DNA from: Phlebiopsis flavidoalba
Taxonomy: Eukaryota > Basidiomycota > Agaricomycetes > Polyporales > Phanerochaetaceae
Length of the DNA stretch: 64,000 nt
Assembly: GCA_035772785.1 (NCBI GenBank)
Contig: JAOCPU010000029.1
Coordinates: 62,001-126,000, forward strand
Reading direction: 5' to 3'
The notes below the pieces were generated by a model. The model was not told the DNA's origin, made no database searches, and was given only the letters and a program-made list of their open reading frames with translations. Below, piece by piece: positions 35,034-48,049 of the stretch; the first letter of the stretch is position 1; each line of letters starts with the position of its first letter. Position numbers and translations under genes: made by a program.

Positions 35034-38000
35034 CCAGGTCCACGTCGTTAAATACCTCGAGGTTTACCGAGCTCATACTAGATGCGAGACGCTGGCAATA
35101 ATGCTAGCGCCGTCAAATCAATATTTTTATACTTTCTCGATATCTTTCCTAGGATTCGGTTCTCACTCGCAATCTTTGACCAGATTCATCCAGTTTCCTC
35201 CGCTCATACTCGTGCCTCAACAGGACACCGTTGATCCGTAGCTCGACAAACCTTTTCGGTGGCCTTTGGAGGACATCCACGTCCTTCGGAATACACAAGC
35301 AGTCTATGTATGCGTGCTTATTAATGTCGATGGTCTGCTAAATATCGCTCATCAGAGCTGATATATTAGCGGAGTTGTGCTACTTAGTAATGCATCGGGA
35401 GGCTTATCGTTAGCTTACGAGAATGCTACGTGAAGTATACGCACCCTCATCCTCAAAGTATGCTGCCGAGATATACTCAGTATCGATATCGAAATCGCAT
35501 CTTGCCCATCCCGCCGTCCCAGAAAAAAACCGCATTGAATTCTTAATTCGAAGAGGCACATGAACGTTCGACTTTTTCGATCAGACACAATTCAGATTAC
35601 AGTCATCGAGATGCTTGGCATTCAGGTGGAAGAAAAGCTTAGGACCTTCCGACGAAGCTTGGCCCTTAGTTCGTACGTGGCCGCGTCGAGATCCCACTCG
35701 ACATCGCTAGATGGATATTCCTGCACAGACTTTTGTTCCGATCTTGCCTGGAATGAACCAATGAGCACAAATTTTATTTTGAGAGGCAAAATGCGCACCA
35801 CGATGTATGCGAGGTGTTGGAGTGGCGAACCCATGAACGCGCTCAAGTAGTGTATGACGTAGAGTCCACAATCATACCCATTTTGTTGCTGAGGGACCTG
35901 CAGATTACGAAACCTATGTCAACAGCTGCTCCGCACACTGGAAGCACAAAGTGCTGCTTACTTTGCCACATCGATTACGGTCGATCGCAGAAATCCCACG
36001 GAATTTCTTCTTTGGTGAGTGATTGCAAAGCGTTGCGAATAGGATTCTAGCTGTTGAGGCAAATCTTGTCTCGCTGTGGAGGGGAGTCGAATATCAATAT
36101 GAAGGTACTTGACCAAATGCTCAGTTATCGTGTCATGGCAAGCAACAGTCAACGAACCGCTTCATGTTAGCTCCTTTGAAGATGAAATCATCAGCTATCC
36201 AAAATTTGTATATCAACGGCCATTGACGTACCGGTAGCCACATCGGAACATAACAAGTGCTCTGGGTAGCAGAGAATTGCAAGAAACCAGTGCGCTGGCC
36301 TGCATAAGCGCGAAATATGTGAATTACGTGAATAGCTGTTTTGTACAAGTCCCGGACTTACTGTGGTACGTGTAGTGGGAGTATCACATATTTCCTCTCA
36401 AATACTTTGCAGTTCTTGAGATGACGCTGAATCGCGTCGTCGTTACGTTGGCTAAGAGGGGAATAGCAGTGAAAGTTCACTCAAAATAGAACTGGTCGTT
36501 ACATATATTCTCGCACACGGCGGAGTCTACAAAGTACGTGGAATCCGCGAGCTTTGGCCGATTCTGTTGGAGCTCACTGTACCCACATGCTACAGAGTAA
36601 TATAGTAACTAACGGCCAAAAGCGAAAGAAACAATCTTCTGCTTACCCGATTGCAGCCATTAATATTTTGTCGTTCAACCACATAGCCTCTTCTGAGTTA
36701 TGAGACTCCAGTCTCAAAGAGGATCGGCCTCGAGGAGTACGATTGTACGACGTTCTCTCATTAAAGGGAATAGTGATTCTATTTCATTTAGAGCCTATAT
36801 TTTGAGTACTGAGCGCATTTGGAATGAGTACTAAGGCAATTTGTGTCCTCTAACGGACGAGTGTACTTACTGTAATACTGGCGCAAGCCGAAGTACTTGC
36901 ATGAACCAATGTAGAGTGTTCTTTGTCCGACAGCTATGGCATGGGGCATTGGGGCATTTATTAAAGCTTGGACTGGATAGAAAGGTCTGAGGCTATGAAT
37001 GTTTACCTATAGAAGCGCGTTCTTTGCTTTTCACCAAGAATAGAATCAGATAGCGCTGTTCAGCATGCGTCCACAGCAAGTGATTCATATCCTTGAGCTA
37101 GTGCTTTTGTCGCAGCTTGCCTTAGGGCCATCTCATGTTTAGTGACAGAGTAGCTGCCCGAGATCGATATTCTTTGGCTCGCCATCTCGAATTGCGGGGA
37201 TGCTGCCAAGGTCGTGCTCCTGCTACTTGAGATAGGCGGAGAAATCTGTTATAATGACTTTATAAGCATCATTCATACGTTGAAGAAGTTAAGCAAAAAG
37301 TCGATCAGAGAAGATTACGACTGATCTATCGTGACCGAGATAACATACCTGCTACTTGTACATGATCGATATCGGGTCGGTGCGTACTTGAGACGTGCTA
37401 TCAGAAAGCTTTAGGCGATATGTCCATAGGCTCTTCTTCTGGAATGATATGGGTGGTGGCGTGGTGTAGCGAGTGGTAGAGGCGCGACTGATGGAACTGA
37501 AATTTTGGCTCAATCAGACAGGCATCACGAGTGAGTAGAAGATATGACAAGAGTTGTAGCTACATGATGGCCTATGCTCAGTTCGGAGGTATTACTCTCC
37601 TGGGTTGCCTCAGTTTCATCTGCCGGTCCTAGAGTACAGGAACGTACAGTCATGACATAATGAGCGCAATGTGACACATGAGGATTTGATTGAGAGTACT
37701 AGATCTTCAAGGAATTGAATGATTTCGCGTCTGAACGTGGCACCCTCGTAATACTCTCAGGATCCTTCAGCCCTACGGCAGGAAGAGAGTTAATCAGTGC
37801 GCATAGTAAGTCTCTGTACCGTTTTTCCGCAGGGTCAACTCTCGTTTCTCCAAAAACGTTTCGTCGGCATTTCGCGGAGGGTCTCCAGCAGTTTTGGATT
37901 GGTAGTCTTTCAATGGATCTGTGCATTAGTCATACTATGCCTCACGCAATACAACAACGCAGGGGCTCGATTTGCCCTTTTCTTAACACATAAGTCTACA

Positions 38001-39111
38001 GCCTCCTTTGGGTCTCGCGAGGGGTCAAGGACAGTTTCAAAAGCTCCACGTAGCCAGACCACATGACGAATGGTGAATTTGAATGTTCTGAGTGAGAAAG
38101 GCAGTTGAATGACATGAATGAAGCCAACCAAGCAAAGGAAAAATGACATACGAGATACCTGATGCCATTTTGTCTGGTTCCGATGCAGGGTACCGGTACT
38201 GGGGTAAGCCGGGGGTTCCCGACTCGGTCCTCTTAAGCAGGAATGGCCCGCTTTGCACCAGATATTTGATGCTCTCTTTTTATCGCCGCAATCATTTCCC
38301 TGCTCAAATTCCAATGACATCATGGATCGATCGGGCCCGATGTGTGTTCCATTTTCTGAACGTTCGTACATCATGCGGAGCTACCTGCCGTGTTCTTTGA
38401 TTAAGGACTCGTATATTACGCAGATGACGTCCCTGAAGTCCTTCATTTCCATTAATTGGTCTTTCTTACCTCACACCCCCCTGTACACCTTGCCAGCATG
38501 CTGTATGAGCACTCTCGATGGTGGCCAGTGCATCTTTGCTCACGCTCCGTCATCGTAAAATCCCCACTGGGGCCATGTCATTTGTACACAGTAAGCTCCC
38601 GACACACAAAGGTGGTTGGACCGTACCGTGCGGCATGTAGCATGCTTGAACATAAAGCTTACCCCGTACCTAACGCCTATGTCTCCCTTCAAGCTTAATG
38701 CTTCGCGCTCAGAACACTTATACTTCTGCAAGGCTATTCTCTCTAGGGCGACGTACGTAACCATTAATTTCATTCGTTATCCCACCGAAATGGAGCGAGA
38801 CGCGTCTTGTTAACAATAAACAAGGCTACTTGATCAAGGCTACTCATGGAACGCCGGTCTTCATAAGACCCAGGGAGATATTTCTGATGACTCATCCGTA
38901 TAAATTCTGCGAATTTGAACCCCTTTGGGCCGGGCGTAGTCCGCATAAAAAAATCAACGAACGCTTGAGACAAGTATGGTGTGAATCCGTAGCAAAAATT
39001 CCGCCGAGGAGGCATAGCAGCATGATCCATATCCGGACGAGTGATGGCGGGCAACCGTGCACATGTGACCCATGTGTGGTGCGAGGATTGGAGGCAATAT
39101 AAGACGGGACT
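35034..39111. other. Gene-poor, AT-richer region
   Basis: About 4 kb with no supported gene; 36.35-37.70 kb has no open frame of 60 codons on either strand. Two minus-strand patches look weakly coding: 35958-36348 (LVKYLHIDIRLPSTARQDLP, MWLPVRQWPLIYKFWIADDF) and 37699-38374, with a hydrophobic stretch FFLCLVGFIHVIQLPFSL. Neither can be assigned. Probably a decayed, repeat-derived region. Confidence 0.35.
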
Positions 39112-39521
39112 ATAGCATGTTTAACCTATTTCCGGCCCATTCTGTACACACATCAGGTCTTGGTACGAGTTTCCCGGGCGTTTCTTCTCGATTCTGCGCA
39201 CACCTAGCCCGTTGATGGCCTGTGGAATGACCCACGGGCCACGACGGGTATACTGAGGAAAAGGCAGACGGAACATACGCTTCTTGTTTAGATACACCTA
39301 ACTTCCATTACATGCGCGCTGTTATTCTGCAGCCCCGTTAGAAAACAAACGATAATTTCGCATATAATAAGCATGATCCATAATCCATCCGTACGAAAAT
39401 CCGGCCGTCAGGCCGGAAGCCGCAGGTAACCCGTGCAAATTCTCAACCTCTGTTCCGTATAATTTTGAGGGATTTCGGCGAATCTTGGGATTAGGGATCT
39501 CCCTCCATTATCGGGGGTCCC
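39112..39521. repeat. ~410-bp direct repeat, copy 1
   Basis: Starts ATAGCATGTTT and ends near CGGGGGTCCCTG. It matches 42463-42872 in the same orientation along its whole length with substitutions and small indels. Shared landmarks are CCCATTCTGTACACACATCA, GTTTCCCGGGCGTTTCTTC, GCATGATCCATAATCC, GGCCGTCAGGCCGGAA, AGCCGCAGGTAA and TCCGTATAATTTTGA. Flanks are unrelated. No coding potential and no obvious terminal inverted repeat. Confidence 0.8.
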
Positions 39522-40328
39522 TGTCTCCGTCGTACCCTGCTTGTCGCAGCCACTATACGAAAATGTCAAATCTGAGACTTGAATTGACAGAGAAGAACGA
39601 CTCAGTCACCTACTGCCTGATCATTACGTGCTTCAAAGTGTGAGATCCGGCTGACATCAAGGGAGACCAGAGCGAGACTAAAAAAAAAGGCTAAGATGCT
39701 GGAGAGACAAAGATTAAGCTCACTAGAGTAAGTAAGAGGGCAGAGAGATTTCGAATGACTGTGATATGTGTTCAATACAAACTGGAAGCCAGTCATTTAA
39801 TAGTGTATTATCTTAAAAGACTGGAATGTTTAGATGGGATTTATAGAAGAGTTAACCAGAGCAAAATGGAGCTTGAAGTAAGATATAAGCTGAGCACGGA
39901 CCCTGGGTGCGGCTTTAAGCTTTAAGATTGGCCGTTTAATCCATTACTCCCCATTTATGTATATTTCTGATGGACATGTTTGACTCTGGGTTAGTGCATA
40001 TCTTGTCTGCTAGGGTGGTAAGCGTTTATTCCGATTGACCTCAGGACACAAGGACAGCATATGACTGACGCTGCTTTTACTCCAGACGAGCATATCGAGA
40101 AGAGATCCCATTGCGTGATATTTGACCGTCGTTCAAGCTTCCAGGTTTCTGGGCTGAGAGGTCGGGCAGTTGGATCCTCATCCAGCGAAGAATATCCAGA
40201 TCAAGAATCTCGAGACCGTTCCCACGCGTTCGGCAAAAGCTCTCGCTGCGCGGCGGTATTGGTACGGTACGTGCGATGCAAAGAGCCACATCATTTGGTG
40301 GTCTGAACTCAGCATATAAGGGAGAAAC
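39522..40328. other. Spacer between a repeat copy and the membrane-protein fragment
   Basis: No supported gene. A run of nine A lies near 39,680. If the membrane-protein gene at 40329 was once complete, its upstream parts are not recognisable here. Confidence 0.3.
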
Positions 40329-40865
40329 TTGAATTCTTCAGACCCACATGAGACGTTCATGGACCCCCGTGGCCACGCCGAAGAGCTCCACGATAGCTGC
40401 GGAAAACAGAACTGCAATAATCAATCAAACAGTCCTGAAAGGCGAATTAGATGTAAGCGCTTCCTCAACGTACGATCTATCAAAGACTCATGCTTCATCG
40501 TCGGCCAGCTCTCCCTTATACCGGGTTCGTTTAATCATTTGGTTTGCAAAGGTCTGATAAAAACACGAACTGCCTCTAGCTCAGTCGCGCTCTTCTTCCT
40601 CTCTATCTACTTTATAACGCGTCCCCAAGGATACCGAAGAGAGACAAAGGATCCGGAATCCAGGATGAAAGGTGTGGGCATTCTGCAATTAACCTGGCTA
40701 CTCGGCAATAAGCCAGTGCTCGCGTCCGTCGGAGAGCCAGAGATCAAGACACTTCGAGCGGCTGGCATGTTTTATCAGACTTTGAGCGAGAGGGCGCAAG
40801 AGAAGATGATGTCGGGAGGCGAGACAGAGGAAGGGAAGGATTACGACCCACCGTATGCCGCGTAG
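40329..40865 (+). pseudogene. C-terminal fragment of a large basidiomycete membrane-protein family (copy A)
   Basis: Blocks NRTAIINQTVLKGELDVSAS, then LFFLSIYFITRPQGYR (last transmembrane helix), ESRMKGVGILQLTWLLGNKP, VGEPEIKTLRAAGMFYQTLS and an acidic tail ending DYDPPYAA, stop at 40863-40865. The order Asn-Leu-rich segment, single helix, Gly-hLeu-Gln-hLeu-x-Trp-Leu and LRAAGMF is, from memory, how a widespread Agaricomycete family of large membrane proteins of unknown function ends. The N-terminal two thirds are not found upstream. One frame change or intron sits between LDVSAS and the helix. Fragments of the same family lie at 49630-51265 and 52652-54220. Confidence 0.5.
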
Positions 40866-42462
40866 TCGACGACCTACAAATACTCTGCCTCTGGTCCGAC
40901 CTCGATGAACGTGGAATGGCCAGGGAGGCTCAGTTTATTGCTATAACTGTAACATACGGCTACAATACACGCTTTGAAACACGGGTGCAAGTCCGAATCT
41001 TCAGCTCTAAGCGAGGTGGGTAAGCTGACTGTTTGCATTCACCATTGTCAACATTCCGCGCAACATGTTAACTTCCGACGTGTCACCCTGCCTCAACCCT
41101 GCCCATGCCATCATCGACGTAGGGCGCGTAGGCGACAAGAGACTGAAACAGCCACCAGACGCAATATTTGGATGAAACCGTGGGCAGTCGCACCATGATA
41201 GCCCTCGTATCCACCTCTCAAAGTTGTAGTCCCCCGGCATGATGCAAGTGAGTGTGGGAAGTTTGCACGCGCTGAAAGCCTGATTCGAGGACCGGCTAAT
41301 CGTGGTCCAAACCTGAAGCCTTGCGCATTTTTTTTCGGTTCGGGGTGGCATGGGCTGACGGGCTGCCTCTTGGATGGGCGGTCCGGAGGGCCATCCACAT
41401 TGCCTCAGAGGAAGAACAAGTCAGCTCAGAGGGCAAAAGGCGCATGACGCACCATTTTCTAGACGCATTTGGAACATACCGGACTGTACTACATGCCCCG
41501 ACATCTTTGTTTTTTTTTTTTATCTACGAAAACCGGCGTGTACAGCTAGGTACTGGAGCGGCATGCCCCGACATCGGGACGCATACAGCGACCGTCGGCA
41601 CGCGATTGCACATAGTCTTGAAACTGTGCTAGTATGCGATGCTCACGGGACGGATCCAGGTCCTGTACGCGTCAAAGACGTGAGTAGTAGACCGCTCAGA
41701 ATCTGGGGAGGGGGCATCCTGTGAGATGGTGGTCTAGGACAGGGTCGAGCTAACATGCGCGCTTCGCAAGGTCCAAAAGCTGCTTGCCAGTGCTTATCCT
41801 ACATTTTCTCACGCCTTGAATTGCTTGTCAAACGGGGGGCACGTCGCGTCTGTGCATCTTGTCCTCGCCTCTCGCGTCGATATACTCTGGCTGTGGCTGG
41901 CCCTCGGCAATACGCAGAGAGCTTCTTTCGAAGAGGAGGAATTAAACAGTAGGACATGGGCCACGGTGAATGGTATGCGTCTCTCAGTGTACACATGTGT
42001 TCATAGCTATACTACCAAACGCAGTGTTATGTCACTCCTGCCGCGAACGCCGCGGCGACTCTACACACCCTCGGAATAAAAACTGGACGTATCATGATGT
42101 ATGTATGCATGTATTAAATACACTCGTGCAGTGAATCGTACACTTCTTGGTGTGTCCGTCTTTCGGCTTGTACGCATACCGGGATGCGTTGCGCCAGGAC
42201 CGAGAAGGCTCTCTCAGGAGTCGTGTACGCCACTCAACGCTGCTACATGGCAAGTATGTCTCACGTTGAACGCAGAGCTACTTCTCCTCGGTTAATGCGG
42301 GTCGATGATCTCCGCCAGAGAAATCTACCTGTTTAAAGGCAGAAATAGCGCGGTTTGACGACTGATTCGGTGCGACTGATAGTGCTCGTGTGTAAGGCAG
42401 AGCCGTAGCTCTTTCCCGGGTTCCACTTTGCGACGGATGCTTTGAGCAATGTGAGACGAATC
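40866..42462. other. Unresolved region with possible plus-strand exons
   Basis: Around 41.55-41.95 kb the plus strand reads MPRHRDAYSDRRHAIAHSLE, VLVCDAHGTDPGPVRVKD and, after a possible intron, HALNCLSNGGHVASVHLVLA with ILWLWLALGNTQRASFEEE. This looks like part of a real protein but I cannot name it or find its ends. A T12 run occurs at about 41510-41521. Confidence 0.3.
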
Positions 42463-42872
42463 ATAGCATGTTTTTACCCATTTCCAAGGCCCATTCTGTA
42501 CACACATCAGATGTTGGTACTGAGTTTCCCGGGCGTTTCTTCGCACGCGTAGCCTGTTGGTGACCTGTGGATCACGCCCTGATCACACCCGACGGCTATA
42601 CTGGAGGAAAGCAGACGGCACATACGCTTCTGATCCAGTACTCCTGGTTTTCCATCATGTACGCGCTGTTTCTTTTGTTCCGCTAGAAAATAGGCGAAAA
42701 TAAACGATAAATGCGAATATAATAGGCATGATCCATAATCCGTACGAAAAGCGGGCCGTCAGGCCGGAAAGCCGCAGGTAATCCGAACAAATTGTGGGCC
42801 GCCGTTCCGTATAATTTTGACGGATTTCGGTCATCTTGGGATCAGGGATCTCCCACCATTGTCGGGGATCCT
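42463..42872. repeat. ~410-bp direct repeat, copy 2
   Basis: Second copy of the repeat at 39112-39521, same orientation, 3.35 kb downstream, ending just before a LINE-like reverse transcriptase remnant. See copy 1 for shared landmarks. Confidence 0.8.
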
Positions 42873-42999
42873 AGAAGGATCCCACCAGCGCGGGATGTGG
42901 AAGAACATTAACCCCCAGATGGCTTATGGGCTTGATGGCTGGTGTCGGCTCTTAAAAAAAAAAGGAGAAGCTCATGGCTACGTGCCGCACTCGTTCGAA

Positions 43000-44150
43000 G
43001 GAGTGTTCCACCCACCAGCCCTTGAGCGCGAGATTAAGGCGACTGAGAAGGGTTTGAAAGTAACATCGAACGGGAGGGTAAACTGATACGGACCCGGCAT
43101 GCGTGCACCTCGGTAGAGATCCTACAGAAGCGCATCGAGGACCTAAAAAGCGGAGCGGCACTGGAGAGGACACGGCAAGACCGCGCGCTCAGAGTCAGGT
43201 ACCACCACCTGGAGGGGGGCAGGCGATCTGCAAACACTGGTCGATGGCTGGCCAGAGTAGGAAAGCCTCGTGATGGAGACATCTACAAACTGCACCCGGC
43301 AGGTACGCAATGTGCAGGGTAAACTCAGCTCCTACGGCCTCCTTACGGGTGGTGACGGTTGACCGGCTTCGCGCTCCGATGAGAGATGGGCTCGACTCGA
43401 CCTGACGCTGGTCTTACCATGGTGAGCTACAACGCGACCGGAGGAGAACAGAGCACGTGAAGGGAGCACAATCCTATGACACGGCTAGAGTGTTATAGAG
43501 GTAGTCACCCTGCTGCTGGCGCGCCAGCGCCGTTTTGGGGCCAAAGATGGGCGGCCTGTGCGACCCAGCATGAAGTGCGAGGCTCACTGAGGAGACGACC
43601 TCCGAGCCAAGGGCGCCTGCGGCTGGCACCTGTTTGAGTATGCCACTGGGCGTGAGCGTGTAGATTTCCGTGCACCTAAAAAGAGCTTTGTGGATAGGCA
43701 GAGAGCGATTTGAGAAGACACAAAGCAGTTCGAGAAGATGGCCAGCAGTCAACATTGCTCAGGCACTGACCAAGGTGTGGCCAACGACATCGAGAATTAC
43801 GGGGTGACGACTAGAAGCGAACATGTTGTCGATGAGTGGCTTTATCCACTATACAGGAGAGACGACGACCATCCTCCGTGACGAACTACCGCCCCATCGC
43901 GTCTCTGAAAATTGACTGCAATGCTTTCACTTAAGCGTATGCAATGAAGCTGACGGAGGTGGCTCACATGTTGGTGTACTAGACCCCAGGCGGGACCTTT
44001 TTTCCCCAGGCGTGTCGTCCTCAGCCGCACCATCCTCGACCAGTGCGCTGGCCTAGCTGATGTCTGGACTACGCCGAGGGTGACTAAGCAGATCGTGTCC
44101 CTTTGATCAGGAGATCCTATGGGAAGGGGCCTTTGATATAGATTGCGCAT
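43000..44150 (+). mobile_element. LINE (non-LTR retrotransposon) reverse transcriptase remnant
   Basis: Plus-strand blocks in shifting frames follow the order of fungal LINE polyproteins. A linker of the type before the RT reads ALERTRQDRALRVRYHHLEG and ARVGKPRDGDIYKLHPAGT (43.15-43.31 kb). The start of the RT domain follows: ALTKVWNDIENYGV-like sequence, EHVVDEWLYPLYRRDD, VTNYRPIASLKIDCNAFT, AYAMKLTEVAHMLVY and QAGPFFPRRVVLS (43.75-44.03 kb), matching the usual order trp-x-x-pro-leu-tyr-lys, NYRPI-leu, and his-x-x-gln-ala-gly-phe. The catalytic YADD region is not seen, so the copy is truncated or too decayed 3' of the palm start. Many stops and shifts. Long dead. Confidence 0.7.
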
Positions 44151-45910
44151 GACCCAAACAACCGTGGGAGACGCTTGGACGGAGAGGGCTCGAGGGAAGG
44201 CCCTAGCGAGAGATGATGGCAGTGCGCGGTGCGGCGTACATTACTGCGGGATTCGCTGGAGGGGTTCAGATGCTGGTTGAGAGCTACGGGCCGGCAGGCG
44301 ATGAGCTTAGACTGACTCGTTCGCAGGGCGGCGAGAGGGGTAATTGCAGCCCTTGACACACACCCCTCACGAACGATCAAGTCTAGTCGTCGCTGCGCCA
44401 GGAAGGAGATTAGTGGGAATATGAACCGGTACTTCCAGTGGAAGACCGCCTATACATAGTGCTCACTAACGCGGGTGGGGGTTCCTGGGCGTACCTACTG
44501 TGCTACGAAGGGCGAGAGATTCGCGCCCAGCGTGCGACGCACACCCACGGAAGACAATGGAGCACACAGTTTCCGCGCACTGGGCCACCTGGTCAGCGTG
44601 AGAGATGTGACTACCGACTGGCTGTGATACGAACAAGTGGTTAGACGTGAACGGAGTGAGGTAATGGAACAGGGGGCGGAAATCGAAGGCAGAACGCGTA
44701 GGGCCGGAGGAAACGCGGGGCACAATGATGGGTGATGAAAGGGAGGAGCAGAAAGTGAGACCCAGAAGGGAGCGGCGTGTGTGGCTAACGCTTTTGTGTT
44801 GATGCGCGCGACGGCTTCGGAGTTTTGAAGATTCCCCGGTGAGAGCGCACGGCGGCGGCTGGCGAGAGTCAACGAGCCATCAAGGGGCGATAGCCCGTGG
44901 CCTTGTCGATGAAGAGCTACGAGGAAGCTGGCGAGGAAGGCAACCGCTATCCCTCACCGCGTCGGAAGTGACGTGTGTGCAAACGAGGCACCCTGGTCTT
45001 AGGGTCTACCCCGACCCCCTCTCTCAAAAGTGCCCCGCCCCCTCTCAGGGGACAGACTGGTCTCCCGGGCGTAGAGTATGATAGCCATAATCGGGTATCC
45101 CTTGGCGCTGGTTACCGTGGGTGCTCGGAACGCTGAAATTGATGAGCGTGACCTCTCACGCCCAACCGCACTCTGCGCAGGCTCCGTTTTTGGGTCCTAC
45201 TATCTTTATCTCGCCCGTCCGGTTCCAAGACGCTCGCGTTGTTAAACGTGCATTCAACCTTTTTTGTTTTGGTAACGGTGGAGCATTGCTTCTACATATA
45301 TTATACGAATTGGCTCCTAGCTCTGTGGCCGAGGTATTACTCAGAGTCGTTAGGGTTAACTTTTTAATTTGGTGTTCTTTCCTGTGGGGGGGGGGGATGT
45401 TTGTTAAAAACATACTCTTTGTTTTCTAGACCGTGGGGTTTCCGCTCCATTGCAGCTGCCCAGTCGGTTGAATCGCACGTCCCTTCCGAGTTTTCAAAAA
45501 AAGGAGTCTTGCCCTACTGAAAAGATTTAGCGTTTGTAAGCTTATGCAGAAGTATGTGGGTTTCCTTCCTACCGTTTATGTGTAGGCACTATTTGGAAAC
45601 GGCTCCGTTCAGATTGAATTCCCGTCAGAGCTGAAACTCCGAGGAGTCCTTCGTCCCTCCTTCACTTCACATTCCGGAAAGACGGTAGGCTATTTTCACG
45701 ATCAATTAGCCCGTCGACAAAGGTCTTGCAACAGTGAAGGCCGACGACTGACTGGAGGCCAGGGGTGGGGATATGAGAAATATAGTGTTGCATAAGTCTG
45801 ATGGCGGTCTGAATGTGCAATTTCGTGGTGCGGTGGCGGTATTTCAAAATGAGCTGGTGGCGGGGACTGTTGGGTGGAATGCGACTCCATAAAACACCTT
45901 TGGGTTAAAA

Positions 45911-45946
<36 letters not shown>

Positions 45947-47565
45947 TACGTAGGAGTATTCCTATCGCGCTATCTTTTTAGAACGACAATGCACAAAAGG
46001 CCCAACGGCGTTACCAACGGACAGCGGGTACAATTCCCAAGGGTGAATGTGCTTGGGCCACAGTTATCCCACGCTCGCGAAGGCCTCATCATTGAGGTGC
46101 TGGAAGGGACTGGTTAATTTCTTGCAAGCTGGGGTGGCAAAACAGTACTGATAAATGAGTGCCTATGTACTGAAAAAAAGATAGAAGCGAAGCACAATGT
46201 CGTTCAATCGAAAGCTCAGAGTCGTGTCCTCGCTCAACCGGAGTTACTCATGCGTCAATGATTCCGCTCTCTTCCTACACCTTCGATCTCTTTCCTCCCA
46301 CCTTGGCGTTTCGTGTCCGGTAATCGTGAATCTGCCGGTTGTACCCCACTCTTCGTTGGCCGGTCACTACAACTTTGTCGATGACCCCGCGGACACTGCG
46401 ATATGAATGTTCGCGAAACGCCAAGGCCTATCGCAAATGGAGACATCCGCACTAAAGAGGGCGGATGTCACTTTGCTGCAAAGGTGGAAGAACTGAAGAC
46501 CTACTCGTTTTTGTTTCGTGAACAGCCGCGTGCTGGTCCTCCATCTTCGTGATGCACATCTCTGAAGGTTGAGAAGGAGCGGTGAGGTAAGGATGGGCAT
46601 CGGTAACGCGCTCCGTCCCAGGTGATTATCACAGGTTCACCAACGACGGTATAACAACTACTCTCGTTACGTTATCCGTGAAGTGAGAGCTCTCGGGCTC
46701 TGGGGCTCTCAAAAACTTCCACAGGGCTATACGCTGCGCGCCCAGCGTGACGGCGGTGCGGAGTCCTCGTCCTTGAGGCTAAAGGCCCGAGTAGACCACC
46801 GTCTTGCCAAAACCTGTCGAGACAACAAAGGTTTAAGGGTTTTTCTGAGGTTGGAATGTGCCGATGTACGTACCGGATCCTTGCCCCTGTTGGGGGGGGG
46901 GGTCTCCCGCCTGCGTTCTACTCCAGATGTAGGCAGAGCTACGATAGCTGGACAATGCAAGGACGCCGCAGTACTTGATCACAATCCCGGCGTCTCCTTT
47001 GCTGATAGGAAACCGTGTTGAACCCCGCTTCGACAAGTCGCAGACTCCTTTACTTTCCTGTTGAGCTGTTCGCTGCGTCCATGGGGCTCTCTAAGGCGAG
47101 CCTTAGAAGCCGCTGCCGGTCACCGAGTTTGCGCTGACCTCCACACACTCAGTGTCCCCTCCACTCAATCCCTTCGCAGCTTACGTGCAGACACAGCTCT
47201 CCGCTCGGCTCTAGTTGCATACCCTTGATGGCCGAGAAAATGCCACCCCTTCCACATCGACCCGCCCGAGGACTCAGTTATCGTGTCTTCGGGCTAATTG
47301 TACCTGCTCGATGTAGAACGCGGATGGAAAATATGCTCTCGGGGCCCGGACATATGATGACTTGAGTATTTGCATGCTTCCTATAGAAGAAGCCTTGAGT
47401 TTGAAGTTGGATCTCTCCGGACTCCCTATTGCACAGTGTAAAGGTTGCTGCTGCGTGCGGTGTGGAGCGGTGCGTGTGGAGGCTAGATGTGGAATGAGCC
47501 GCCAGCTATAGGCGCCTGTCGCCCTCGGCGTGCGGGCTTCGGCACAAGTCATTGAACAGAACTTA
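44151..47565. other. Gene-poor region with a long G homopolymer
   Basis: Overlapping frames of 60-125 codons on both strands, none recognisable. The left part may hold unrecognisable LINE 3' sequence. Homopolymer runs are frequent: nine G near 45,387, nine G near 46,894 and the 31-nt run listed separately. Confidence 0.35.
45911..45941 (+). repeat. G31 homopolymer run
   Basis: Thirty-one consecutive G residues preceded by AAAA and followed by CCCC. Exceptional for any genome; could be a real G-quadruplex-prone tract or an assembly artefact. Confidence 0.95.
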
Positions 47566-47625
47566 CAGCGAGTTGTAGAACATAAGACCGCTTTTCCGAT
47601 ATTTGAGCCTTTTGATATTTTGTTT
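47566..47625. repeat. Inverted repeat, left arm
   Basis: The 33 bp at 47566-47598 are perfectly inverted at 48078-48110, and similarity continues imperfectly to about 47625 and weakly upstream. Read on the minus strand it encodes part of a frame with KGSNIGKAVLCSTTRC. Confidence 0.85.
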
Positions 47626-48049
47626 ACATTCGGTGGCGGTGCGGAGCCGTGCACCATATTGGATCGCGATAAATCTGGGATCTTCGACGCCATCCCAGCA
47701 GCCCCGCATATGCGGTCTACACACCCCATGCCTAGTATTGAGAGCTGATTCTTGGCTGATTCAGTTTATGTCAACACACATGCATGTCTCTAACACAAAG
47801 AGTTGAAAAGATACATTTAGGCCTGCCATTGTGTGTGGGCCGCTACAGTAGCGAGAATTATACCAAACTATTTGCTAAGACCTACGACGAAGTATATTGA
47901 GAAGAGAGGGCAATAGCGTGTGCTTTTGATGCTGGGTCCGAGAACAGAGCTGGTTTCTGGTAGTTAGTAGTGTGCCGCAATGCAGCGCCGTGTAGGGCCG
48001 GGGAGCGGCAGAGTTCGCGCATCGCATCACCGCCCGCCCCGCTCCAAGG

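Noticed and set aside
36350..37700. Hidden gene in the ORF desert
   Set aside because: No frame of 60 codons on either strand and no paired splice borders with coding-like text.
39112..42872. Complete LTR retrotransposon
   Set aside because: The two repeats have the right orientation, but no protease, RT or integrase lies between them, no tRNA primer site or polypurine tract was recognised, and the interval holds a host-type membrane-protein fragment.
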